Assembly (NCBI GenBank): GCA_033065855.1
Contig: JAVXUO010001395.1
Location: 124,001-188,000 of the forward strand
Source of the DNA: Escallonia rubra
Taxonomy: Eukaryota > Streptophyta > Magnoliopsida > Escalloniales > Escalloniaceae
Reading direction: 5' to 3'
Length of the DNA stretch: 64,000 nucleotides
Part shown: positions 22,213-32,072 of the stretch, piece by piece
Position numbering within the stretch: position 1 is the stretch's first letter
Layout: each line of letters begins with the position of its first letter
The notes under the pieces: generated by a model
The model's input: the letters and a program-made list of their open reading frames with translations, nothing else
What the model was told of the DNA's origin: nothing
Databases searched by the model: none
Program-made: the position numbers and the translations under genes

Positions 22213-22624
22213 CATAGTGTTAAGATTTTGTAGTCTGATGTGAATCTTCTTTGTGTTACACGTGCCATTGATGCCAGTGTAGTGATCTAATTTAGGACAA
22301 CAAAATATCGCAGTATCAGACTCCTTATACTCTGCCCAAAGTAGGATTTACAACAGAAGCACCGCAAGGTGTGAAGATTTTATAGACAGACAGCCAAACA
22401 ACAATTGAAGCATGTCATTGTGGCTTACAAGCAGGTGACTACGTTGGTATTTCACCACTGCCTACTTAAGACCCAAATATTACAGTAACGAGCTGCACAC
22501 CTACCCAAACAAGATCTGATTTCCACTTTGTTTGTCCACCAAGAAGGCCCAAAAATACAGGATGAGCACAACTAGACCTAAAAGCATGCATGCAGGTTTG
22601 ACTAAGTCACAGTACTCGAATTAC
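22213..22624. other. Duplicated noncoding flank of U1 copy 1
   Basis: The stretch from about 22270 to 22480 (TACTCTGCCCAAAGTAGGAT and the following bases) is repeated in altered form at 26905-26960 and 27660-27930. No gene. Confidence 0.6.
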
Positions 22625-22803
22625 ATCTACTGGTTCCTTGCGCCTTGGCACTGCACTATCAATCAGCTTTGCTTTCTAATATGTAATGCATGAGAAAAGT
22701 CAACACATGAAGAACCAGAATAATTTCTTGGCATCAAACGACTAATTTCTAGACCATGACAGGATAATTAACACTACTGCCTTGGTCTGGCGCACCCCAC
22801 CCA
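22625..22803 (+). pseudogene. U2 snRNA 3' fragment split by an insertion
   Basis: ACTGGTTCCTTGCGCCTTGG with CACTGCACTA (about 22629-22658) and TACTGCCTTGGTCTGGCGCACC (from 22776) are two consecutive pieces of the U2 3' region. Between them lie about 115 bp that are not U2. That insert is itself duplicated just downstream (see repeat 22693-22932). Confidence 0.65.
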
Positions 22804-22932
22804 ATTCTAGTTTCAACAAAATTCTCTGTCTCGTGTATCAGCTTGGAAGCTCTCCAAAATTCAACACACGAAGAACCAGAATAATTCCTTGGCATCAAAC
22901 TACTCATCTGTGGTCTGACAGGACAATTAACA
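22693..22932. repeat. Imperfect duplication around the split U2 fragment
   Basis: GTCAACACATGAAGAACCAG...GACAGGATAATTAACAC (about 22698-22765) recurs as TTCAACACACGAAGAACCAG...GACAGGACAATTAACAC (about 22860-22933). The period is about 165 bp. Confidence 0.7.
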
Positions 22933-25375
22933 CAATCAAGAAAAGCACCAAAACATGAAGAGCTCTAAGAATTCTAAGAAAGAGCTATCAATACAAATTT
23001 CCACTATTTCAGTGATGAAAGGTTCAATTTTCTCTATCATTTTATGCCAAACTTGAGGTATTACACAATTCGACATAGCACTATAAAGGGTTACCTCCTT
23101 TGAGTTGAAAAACCCAGATCACTGACCACCAAAAAGCTTCCAATCCAATGGAGAAAACACAGAAATCACGAGGACACAACCTGGCCAGAAGTTGTTTCAA
23201 TTTAGTGGAGGTAAGCACAACAATAACCTACCAAAACACCCTTGGTCTTGAGTATGAAATCAGCCCTCTATTCCTCATAAAGCTACTGCATTTTTTTTGT
23301 CCTCTGCTTTTTTTTTGTCCTCTGCTTTTTATAATTTTTCTTCTTTTTCGGACAAGTCTGAGAACATTCTGGAGACTAAGACGAAGATAGTCTCTTTGTC
23401 TTCCACGTGGCAATTAAATGCAAGAACTAAAGGCTCAGTATAGATGGGTATTCACTCATGGTGCCAAGACCATGGTAATCAAAACAATTGTCGCAATCAA
23501 CATCCATCTGCTATCCTTTGCATTATAATGGCATGAAAACCAGGTCCAGCCTTTTAAACTCATAATAATACCTCATGTATATATATGTTCTGCGTTTGTC
23601 AAGATGCAAGCTGAGAGAAGAGGGAGTACCTCAGGAGGTACTGCCCGATTCCAGGTATGGTGAAAGTTCTGCCTAGTTCCATGCTCATGAGAGTGTCCAC
23701 ATCTGCTGATGCTGTTTTCTTCAGTAGGGCTGCAAGTATGGCCCTTCAACTACACTTTCATTTCCTGATTCTCATAGAATGAATTTACAGTGTTAGATAG
23801 GGCACTCATGCTTATACCTGACAAGAATTTAGTGCCTCAATTCCGAAGCAAAAAACACGAGTTTCATTGCAAAGATTCAAATGTAAACAACTCGAAGGAA
23901 TACAAGCATTTGTTACCTCAACCCTACTAGCACTAGCAGCCATGGTATAACTGGATCATTTTTTACGAACCTATATTAGCTGGATCTAAGAAGCTGTTTC
24001 AGATTCCAAATACGTTATATTTGATTGTTATGTTGACGATTATTATAGGCAAAACTTTCAAGTGTGCCATTCATTATGGATCTAACAAGTCATCAAAATG
24101 CAAACGGAGAAAATAACAAAAAAGAGTCCCACATTAGCTAAGAAAGGCAACAACAGCACTAAGGAGTTCAATATTTTGCCTCTTCTACTCAATCTCAACT
24201 CACGCAACCATGTGGTGGGCACAAAGCGAACTATTCTTTCGCCTTTTACTAAAGAATACCGTGTGCTCGCCATATACAGTGGCATACGCCTATTTTTGGA
24301 GGAATTCTTTCCCTATGGAAAGAGCTCCTAAAATTTGTGAGCAATTTTTGGTCAAGGTAGCATAATACATCAGATTATCTTCTTTACTTAAAACTCTCAA
24401 TCCAAGATGCACAGGATGGCCTCATTTCAACTTTCAACCTCAGATGGCATGGGATTGGGCGTGAGGTTATGCGGTGGAGGTTGCACGATAGGCAGCTAAT
24501 TGACCAAAAAATTTCCTAAGCTCAACTGTTGTCAAACCCAGCAATAATGTAATCCGACCTAGCATAAGTCGAATGGGCTTCATCTGCTATTTTGTTGGTA
24601 ATCATTTCACACACCCGTTCTCAGTCTGTCTGGACGGGTAAATCTGCGAGTGATTCATAAATTCTTTTGTCAACAAATACCTTATTAATAACAAATACCA
24701 CTAAATAGTCTGATATTTGTGTCCCACCTTTTGTCAAACACATGGAGTGCAAGTATATAAAAGCATGGCAAAGTTGAATAGGCCGTACACTAGATATAGT
24801 AAGAGAAACCCATCATATTAGGAGTACAGAGCCACCAAACATGTCGGGATATATACACATGTATGGTGGATAAAAGTCAATGGAATGGTAGTAAATTGGC
24901 TTCCTAAAGCAGGAACAAACAAACAAAACGGTAGTAAAACAATGAAAGTATACCTCCCATTATGTCAAAGTAGGTTTAAGCCTAATAAACTGACTTCCTT
25001 TTCTCGTTCCAACACCCCAAGATATGAACATGCTTGAAATGTTGCCACACCAGAATGGCAACCAGAATCAACGTCCTTTGCCTCCAATGTCTAAGGTTAT
25101 GGTTGCTAGGATTGGGTGCTTTAGGTTCTGGAGCAGTAGTGTCCCTAAATACAGACTTGAGGCCCTGACTTCAACCATGAATCTTAGTTGCACGGGAGTG
25201 GGTGCGAGGTTCTGGTTGCACGGGTGGGTGCGAGGTTCTGTAGCAGTAGTGTCATTAGAACTAAGACTTAAGGTGGGAGGGAGCAGGATATACACCCAAT
25301 GAAGCTTTCATAACACTTGGCACCAAGTAATAGTATCACCTTTGAGTTTTGTTTGAATTGAGCAAATTAGTAAGT
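22933..25375. other. Long noncoding spacer in the snRNA cluster
   Basis: No convincing gene. Features seen: a doubled TTTTTTTTGTCCTCTGC near 23290-23330; a stretch near 24206-24265 (ACCATGTGGTGGGCACAAAG) that recurs in altered form at 25496-25545; and a short GGTGCGAGGTTCTG duplication at 25200-25240. The open frame at 25024-25302 overlaps that duplication and shows no domain. Confidence 0.4.
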
Positions 25376-25475
25376 ATTCCTTTCTCAGCTTTTTGGCTAA
25401 GAGTAAGTGCAGTATCTGTTCCTATCAGTTTGAAAAAATCAACTGTTTCAGGCGAAGGTTCTTGGTAACTTACTA
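25376..25475 (+). pseudogene. U2 snRNA pseudogene with internal deletion
   Basis: CCTTTCTCAGCTTTTTGGCT (25379-25398) and CAGTATCTGTTCCTATCAG match U2 positions 4 to about 50. The branch-site pairing element GTAGTA is changed to GCAGTA. The Sm-site region is missing: the sequence jumps to GCGAAGGTTCTTGGTAAC, matching U2 downstream of the Sm site. No clear USE or TATA at the expected distance. Confidence 0.8.
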
Positions 25476-26232
25476 AAACGCAATTCCTACGTCACACAGC
25501 CGATGTGGTGAGCACCAAGTTCTTTTGCCTTTTACTAAGATATATCCTGTGTAGAACGGTAAAAACTCCTAATTTGTAAGAAAGTTGTCGAATAACTGGC
25601 TTAATAACTACCCGAAAGTACAATTCAAAGTCGGACACAAACATATAATGCAGGTTAACTCACAATCTGAAGTCATCAACTTCTTATTTGAACTTGAGCT
25701 GCAGTGCCCTTTTTCACTCTAACTGAGTTTCCAGCCTCAAAGCATTATACCCTGGTTTAACTAAGAAAAGCATGAGAATCTTCTGCCTCGCTTCTTCGTC
25801 GAGTTCCTCATGTCCCACTTAATTCATTCATTTCACCGGTATTTGCTAAAAAGGATCTTGTTCTGGGTGCTTGGCTGGAGCAGCTCTTTCTTTTCGATTC
25901 TACAATTGTTGCAACAAGAAAAACCCTGTTTTGGCCTTCAAGGAAGATAAAAACTGGCTCATTCCCTGAAGCACTGGAAATGAAAATAAGACCATCAGTC
26001 CTTGGGTTCTATTACTATAAGGACCATTCATCTGGAAAAAGTACTCCATGTAAGTATCAAAAATAATCAAGCTACTGGATGTACCTTACATAGGAAAATT
26101 CACAAAGAAAAAAATAATCAATAATATTAGGGTTTTTTGGGTGAAGACAACAGAAATAATTAAGAAGTGTGAGCTTAGTGCAACAGATTCCAACGTCAAA
26201 GGAATGTCATAAAACTATGAGGCTTGGCATGA
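25476..26232. other. Noncoding flank before U1 copy 2
   Basis: Contains relatives of sequence near 20340-20560 (GGATCTTGTTCTGGGTGCTTGG at 25853 against GATCTTGTTTTGGGTGCTTGG at 20348) and, from 26162, the duplicated upstream block shared with U1 copy 3 (AAGAAGTGTGAGCTTAGTGC). No coding sequence. Confidence 0.5.
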
Positions 26233-26282
26233 GTCCCGCATCGGGAAAAGAAGAATGAGGGGTGATAGTCAGAGTATGAAAT
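26233..26282 (+). promoter_or_regulatory. USE and TATA-like box of U1 gene 2
   Basis: USE GTCCCGCATCG at 26233-26243, TATGAAAT at 26275-26282, gap 31 bp, then 31 bp to the RNA start: the Pol II spacing. Confidence 0.75.
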
Positions 26283-26305
26283 AGAAGGGTAAAACACAGG
26301 TAAAC

Positions 26306-26469
26306 TTACTTACCTGGACGGGGTCAATGGGTGATCAAGAAGGCCCATGGCCTAGGTTAGTGACCTCCATTGCACTTTGGAGGGGTGCTCGCCTAAGGTC
26401 TACCCAAGTGGTGGAGCCTACGTCATAATTTGTGCTAGTGGGGGCCTGCGTTCGCGCGGCCCCCTCCAA
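26306..26469 (+). ncRNA. U1: U1 snRNA gene, copy 2
   Basis: The full-length match to copies 1 and 3 includes ACTTACCTGGACGGGGTCAA, the Sm site ATAATTTGTG (26427-26436) and the 3' stem-loop GGGGGCCTGCGTTCGCGCGG. The two 5'-terminal bases are TT instead of the usual AT, because the preceding sequence reads AAACTTACTTACC rather than AACATACTTACC. The splice-site pairing segment is intact. The gene lies only ~210 bp upstream of a full-length U2 gene on the same strand. Probably functional by sequence, but the altered start leaves some doubt. Confidence 0.9.
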
Positions 26470-26603
26470 AACAGCTCTAAATAACATCTCACTAAATAAC
26501 CCTTTTGCTTCTATTGGAAAAATAGTTAGGACTGTAGAAGTCGTTGCATTTGGCTCTATCATGTGCTAGAAAATACAAAAGTATCGCCTTGAAGTTCAAT
26601 TTC

Positions 26604-26653
26604 ATCCCACACAGAGGAGAAAAAGAAGGGGGCATGGAAAGTGGGAATAAAAT
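26604..26653 (+). promoter_or_regulatory. USE and TATA box of U2 gene 1
   Basis: ATCCCACACAG at 26604-26614 and AATAAAAT at 26646-26653, gap 31 bp, 32 bp to the RNA start. Confidence 0.75.
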
Positions 26654-26677
26654 CAGAAACTGAGCACCTTGTCAAGC

Positions 26678-26870
26678 ATACCTTTCTCGGCCTTTTGGCT
26701 AAGATCAAGTGTAGTATCTGTTCTTATCAGTTTAATATCTGATATGTGGGCCAATGGCTCACACGATATTAAATTAATTTTTTGAGGGGAAGGTTCTTGG
26801 TAGCTTGCTACCGGTTCTTTGCGCGTCGCCTTGGAGTTGCACTACTGCCTTGGCCTGGCGCACCCCACCC
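26678..26870 (+). ncRNA. U2: U2 snRNA gene, copy 1
   Basis: It starts ATACCTTTCTCGGCCTTTTG and contains the branch-site recognition element GTAGTA (26713-26718). Stem IIa/IIb sequence TTAATATCTGATATGTGGGC and the Sm-site run AATTTTTTGAG (26777-26787) follow, and it ends in the 3' hairpin GCCTTGGAGTTGC...GGCCTGGCGCACCCCACCC. About 192 nt, as in plant U2. U2 RNA pairs with the intron branch site in the spliceosome. Correctly spaced USE and TATA are present. The first ~120 nt are almost identical to copy 2 at 30331. Confidence 0.93.
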
Positions 26871-28081
26871 AATTCTATCATCAAAATATCAACTCTGCCC
26901 AAATATAAGGACCCTGCCCAAAGTAGGATTTACAACAGCAGCACCGCAAAGCTTGAAGATGTTATAGACGTGTAAACCTTCCAGCCAAAAATTACAGTCT
27001 TAACAAGCCGCACACCTACCTAAACAAGATCTGATTTCCACTTTTAAGTCAAGTTTATCCGCTAGGATGAGCACAACTCGACCTAAAAGCCTGTGCGACA
27101 GAAGATGTTGGTAATCTCAAAATACACTGTTTAAGCTGAGAGAATCCAACAGTGTATGTAATTCAGAAGCATACTGTTTCAATAGTCCCAAAAACACATA
27201 ATAGCAGCGGCAGTGATAGAGACTGTGTATGAAACAGGAAGCTGGGACTACAAATAAAATTCTAGTCTCTGTTCTGTTGAATGCATTTCAACTAAAAATT
27301 ACTTTACCAATTAGATTGGTAACAGTACCTGCGGAATCAGTTATTTATCTGCTAACTAGTGCTCCCACAAATATCTCAATTTGGAGGCTGAAAAGCTAAA
27401 ATAAGAAGAAAACTAGAACTTAAGAATGAAAGATCACAAGCTCCGGGAACAGTGGTATTATGCCAGCTTTTGACTGATGTAATATCAAACTAAAACTGCA
27501 CAATAATAGAAATATGCTTATTGGCCGCATCAACAAACAGGTGGAAGCCTAAAGAAAGACAAACCTAATTTTAATCTTTTCTTGGTAGACATCAGCTTAT
27601 TTGATAAGGAATCAAGATTTTGTATTCCCATCTGAACCAACTTTGTGTTTGAGGGGCCATTGATACAGTGTAGTAATCTAATCTAGGGCAAAATATCGCC
27701 TTCTCAGACTCATTATACTCTGCCCAAGACCTTAGATTAAAGAAAACTCGGTCCTTGCAAAACACAGTTGGGTCAAAATAGTTGCCCAAATATCAGGACC
27801 CCTCCCAAAGTAGGAATGACAACAGAAGCACTGCAAGGCTTGAAGATTTTATAGAAACCAAACAGCAATTTGTAGAATTTCATTGTGGCTTTCAAGCAGG
27901 TGATTGCCTTGGTATTGCACCACTGCCGAGGCAACAGCCAGTTAGCTCGGCTTTCAAATAGGTAACTGCCTCAATGTTGCACCACTCCTAGGCAACAGCC
28001 AGTTTCCACAATAAACACACCACAGCAGGGATGCCCGTGCAACAGAAGATATCACTAATCTCAAATATCTGGGAGCCCCCA
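26871..28081. other. Duplicated noncoding spacer
   Basis: No gene. The block 27220-27580 (GCCAGCTTTTGACTGA..., CTTATTGGCCGCATCA, CAGGTGGAAGCCTAAAGAAA) recurs at 28540-28870. TGGTATTGCACCACTGCC at 27910 resembles the U2 3' hairpin and may be a very decayed fragment. Confidence 0.5.
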
Positions 28082-28122
28082 ATTGAGGCAGCGGGGGTCT
28101 GCGTTCGCGCAGCCCCTCCAGA
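28082..28122 (+). pseudogene. U1 snRNA 3' stem-loop fragment
   Basis: GGCAGCGGGGGTCTGCGTTC followed by GCGCAGCCCCTCC matches only the last ~40 nt of U1, downstream of the Sm site. It is isolated, without the 5' end or a promoter. Confidence 0.75.
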
Positions 28123-28530
28123 ACAATTTAAAAGCATTTGAATTTAAACTACCATATTAACCAGTTAAGCAAAATATTAATGACAGTCTATTTGGTTTGT
28201 CTACCAAGACGTCACAAGCTCACATTTTCAGGATGAGTCTAAAAGCTACATAATAGCAAGTCATTTTTTTTAAATCGCAAATTACCAAACCGGAGAAAGC
28301 CAAAGGAAAAGCAGGCACGCCGCAGGCTTGCGCAATGGGGGAAAGATGCAACCGAAGAAATCGGCCCCCCACAGACAAATAACAGCAGTGGGCTTGAAAA
28401 AGTGAGAAGAGATGCATTTATATTATGTACTTATTTCCAATGCATCAGTAGAACTATCAAAAGGGGTGCAGACATTTGAGGAATAGCACTGGGCTCCATC
28501 GAGTGGTTTAAAGTCGTTATCATCTTAGGC

Positions 28531-28585
28531 ACACATCTCTCAGCATTTAGCTAAGATCAAGCCTAGTCTCTGTTCTGTTGAATGG
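28531..28585 (+). pseudogene. Degraded U2 snRNA 5' fragment
   Basis: TCTCAGCATTTAGCTAAGAT followed by CAAGCCTAGTCTCTGTTCTG resembles U2 TCTCAGCCTTTTGGCTAAGA followed by TCAAGTGTAGTATCTGTTCT. The branch-site element is destroyed. A shorter, weaker relative (TCTAGTCTCTGTTCTGTTGA) is at 27264. Confidence 0.6.
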
Positions 28586-29371
28586 CATTGCAACTCATAC
28601 TTCATCAATTAGATTGGTAAGAGTATCAAGACTTATATGGTGAAGAAAGAATAACATCTAGATCGGTAACTGCAGAATCACTTATTGAACTTCCGAAACT
28701 ACTGCTACTCCACAAGTATCTCTAAAGCTTAAAAACCAAATATCTCAACTCAGGAAACAGTGATATAATGCCAGCTTTTGACTGAAGTGCTTTCCCAATT
28801 CAAGCCAAACAACAATAGAAAACATGCTTATTGGCCGCATCATCAACCAGGTGGAAGCCTAAAGAAAAACAGAACTAGATATCTTTCTTCAACGACAGAA
28901 CACCATTAGCCACACAGGGTAACATAGACAGAACAAAAGATAATATGTAGCTCTCAAAACAGTCCAGATAAAGATAAGCAACCTCCATATGAAAACACAA
29001 TCGCGAAGATAACTTGAAATTTCAAAATTGGTTGCACTCTGATTTATAGAAAGGGAAGCAGTGGCCTGCATCGTGTAATTTTGAAGTATGGACTCTCTGA
29101 CTTCTTGAAAGGGAAGCAGTAACTCCATCCTCATATTCTAGAAGAGCCTCCTTCCCATTCTTCTTCACCAAGTCCGGGATGTTCTACATCTATTGGGTGT
29201 TTGGCAGAGAAAGACAATTTCTTTGCTCTTTTCTTGCTAAATGTTTTTACGACTCTCAGCCCTTTTCCCTTCTGAACGAGACAGTGGTTATTTAAGCGGA
29301 TCCCAGACATGAGGGTTTAGTTCCATATAACAAAGTAGGAACTGAGTAAATAAAAAAGAATTGGACATAAC
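28586..29371. other. Noncoding spacer
   Basis: Contains the second copy of the 27.2-27.6 kb block. From about 29160 to 29371 it is paralogous to 31375-31570 (for example CTTTTTCCCTTCTGAACG and GAATTGGACATAAC). No gene is seen. Confidence 0.5.
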
Positions 29372-30078
29372 CTTCTGGAGTTTAACAAAGAAAGGTAACT
29401 TCACTATCAACTCTGCATGGCAACATCTGAGAACAAAACAAATCAAGGTACCATGGTGGAAGTTAATATGGTTCAGTGGACACATACCTAAATGTGCACT
29501 GATCCTTTGGATGCTATGTAAAGGAGGACTGAGAACCAAAAACAGACTCAAGAATTGGAATTGCATTACAGATGACACATGCTCTTTGTGCTTGACACAC
29601 AGTGAAGATGTGAATCACCTATTTTGGAGATGCACTTATACTGCCAACCTATGGAAATTAATCCTACAGAATCTACAAGCACCATATCAATGGAATTCCT
29701 GGGATGAGTTATTGAAATATGCTATTGAGAACTTTAGAGGTAAAAGTTTTCGAGGGAGACTACGGAAGCTGGTGTTTGCAATTGCTGTCTATATAATCTG
29801 GATGGAGAGGAATACAAGAATTTTTTAAGGCAAACAAAGAACAGAGGAAGAATTGCTCCAGATAATCAAGCAAATGGTCCAATGGAGAGTAAGAGGATGG
29901 GTAAAAGTACATGAAAAATGCTAGAAACAGAAATTTTTGCAATTGTTGGGGAATTAGTGTAGGCATCCTTTGGATTTAGTTGTAATAATAGAGATGGTAG
30001 AATTGGTGTGTAGACAGAATGTATAGCTGAGGAATAGCTGGAATATGGACGTTGACATTTCACCCAAAAAAAAAAAAC
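29372..30078 (+). mobile_element. 5'-truncated LINE ending in poly(A)
   Basis: A 155-codon open frame (29361-29828) carries the zinc-binding domain found at the C-terminal end of LINE reverse transcriptases: FWSLTKKGNFTINSAWQHL, then PWWKLIWFSGHIPKCALILW, then the metal-binding cluster CSLCLTHSEDVNHLFWRC (Cys-x2-Cys...His...Cys) and IAVYIIWMERNTRIF. Downstream frames decay, and the element ends in a run of A at 30067-30078. RT and endonuclease are absent because of 5' truncation. It interrupts sequence that is continuous in a paralogue at about 31553-31585, so it arrived after that duplication. Confidence 0.8.
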
Positions 30079-30256
30079 TTTCTCTCTTTATGACAGAGTA
30101 AGAAGTTGAGGTAAGAGATTACTGTATACTCAGAACCAACGATTTCAAGTTTAAGAAATGCGCGTTTGTACATTTAAAGCATCACGGTAAAAAAGCCAAG
30201 TGATATTTCAGGAGTGGTTACGGTTGATGAAGAAATTACAACAGAATTGCTGCTTA

Positions 30257-30305
30257 ATCCCATATTGATTGGAGAGGAGGGAGTCCAGAGAGAGATTGTA
30301 TAAAA
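30257..30305 (+). promoter_or_regulatory. USE-like element and TATA box of U2 gene 2
   Basis: ATCCCATATTG (30257-30267), weaker than consensus, and TATAAAA (30299-30305), gap 31 bp, 32 bp to the RNA start. Confidence 0.7.
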
Positions 30306-30330
30306 GGCGAAGCTGAACACAATCCAAAGC

Positions 30331-30523
30331 ATACCTTTCTCAGCCTTTTGGCTAAGATCAAGTGTAGTATCTGTTCTTATCAGTTTAATATCTGATATGT
30401 GGGCCAATGGCTCACACGATATTAAATTAATTTTTTGAGGGGAAGATTCTTGGTAGCTTGCTACCGGTTCCTTGCACGTTGCCTTGGTGTTGCACTATTG
30501 CCTTGGCCTGGCGCACTCCACCC
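30331..30523 (+). ncRNA. U2: U2 snRNA gene, copy 2
   Basis: It starts ATACCTTTCTCAGCCTTTTG and contains GTAGTA in AGTGTAGTATCTGTT and the same stem II and Sm-site sequences as copy 1. The 3' hairpin differs at several bases (TTGCACGTTGCC, ACTATTGCC, GCGCACTCCACCC). The 5' half, which contains the pairing regions, is almost unchanged, while the 3' hairpin has drifted and its stem pairing is partly reduced. With a consensus TATA and a modest USE it may still be expressed. Confidence 0.9.
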
Positions 30524-31315
<792 letters not shown>

Positions 31316-32012
31316 TATACTTTCAAATATTTGAGTGGCCATTGATACAGTGAAGTGATCAAATGTAGGACTTCCGTTGGGTGTGTGGTTAAGAAAGACT
31401 CTTTCTTTTGCTTTCTTGGTGGATGTTTTTGCAACTCCGTCCTTTTTCCCTTCTGAACGGGACACTGGCTATTTAAGCTACAAGAACATATGCAGAATCC
31501 AAGAGATGAGGGTTTGCCTTCATATATAAGAGTAGCGAACTTAGTAAATGAAGAGAATTGGACATAACTACCACTCTTTAAGACAGAGTACGAAGTTGAA
31601 ATCATGTTATTTATTGCCTCAACAATATATAGGCACGGTTTTCTGCTGCAATTAGCACTTTTAACTTGCAAAACCACTAGCCTGTTTTGTGTAAATTGAC
31701 AAAAAGAAGCGTCTATTTCCGCACTATATAGTGCCCTTTTACACTATTTATCTATCGTAAAAAATACATTACCTCCCATATCAAAAGAGATTTTTAATGA
31801 GACAGGAGCACCTAATATGATTGTTTAGCATTATAACGGATTTGCTTTAAGTGTCTTCTAGAAAATTAGGACTTTCTGACCTACCCTCAACCTTACACCA
31901 TCCACCTTTTAATCCAATGGCCAGGCTTTCGTCTTCCATCACCCCATAGATCTATATAAGGAACCAGCACCCGTTTCCATAGTATAGTGTTATAGTCTGG
32001 TCATCATGGCAA
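31316..32012. other. Noncoding flank of U1 copy 3
   Basis: Contains the uninterrupted paralogue (31553-31585) of the LINE insertion site. From about 31709, TCTATTTCCGCACTATATAG...CCCTTTTACAC may be the left arm of an inverted repeat with 33345-33395. No gene. Confidence 0.4.
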
Positions 32013-32072
32013 CTAGTTCCTTGCGTGTTGCCTTGGCATTGCAGTATTGCCTTGGCCTGCCGCACCCCACCC
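32013..32072 (+). pseudogene. U2 snRNA 3' fragment
   Basis: CTAGTTCCTTGCGTGTTGCC through TTGGCCTGCCGCACCCCACC matches the U2 3' terminal ~60 nt, followed by the same CCAACAAAATC flank seen after other U2 copies. The 5' part is missing. Confidence 0.75.
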
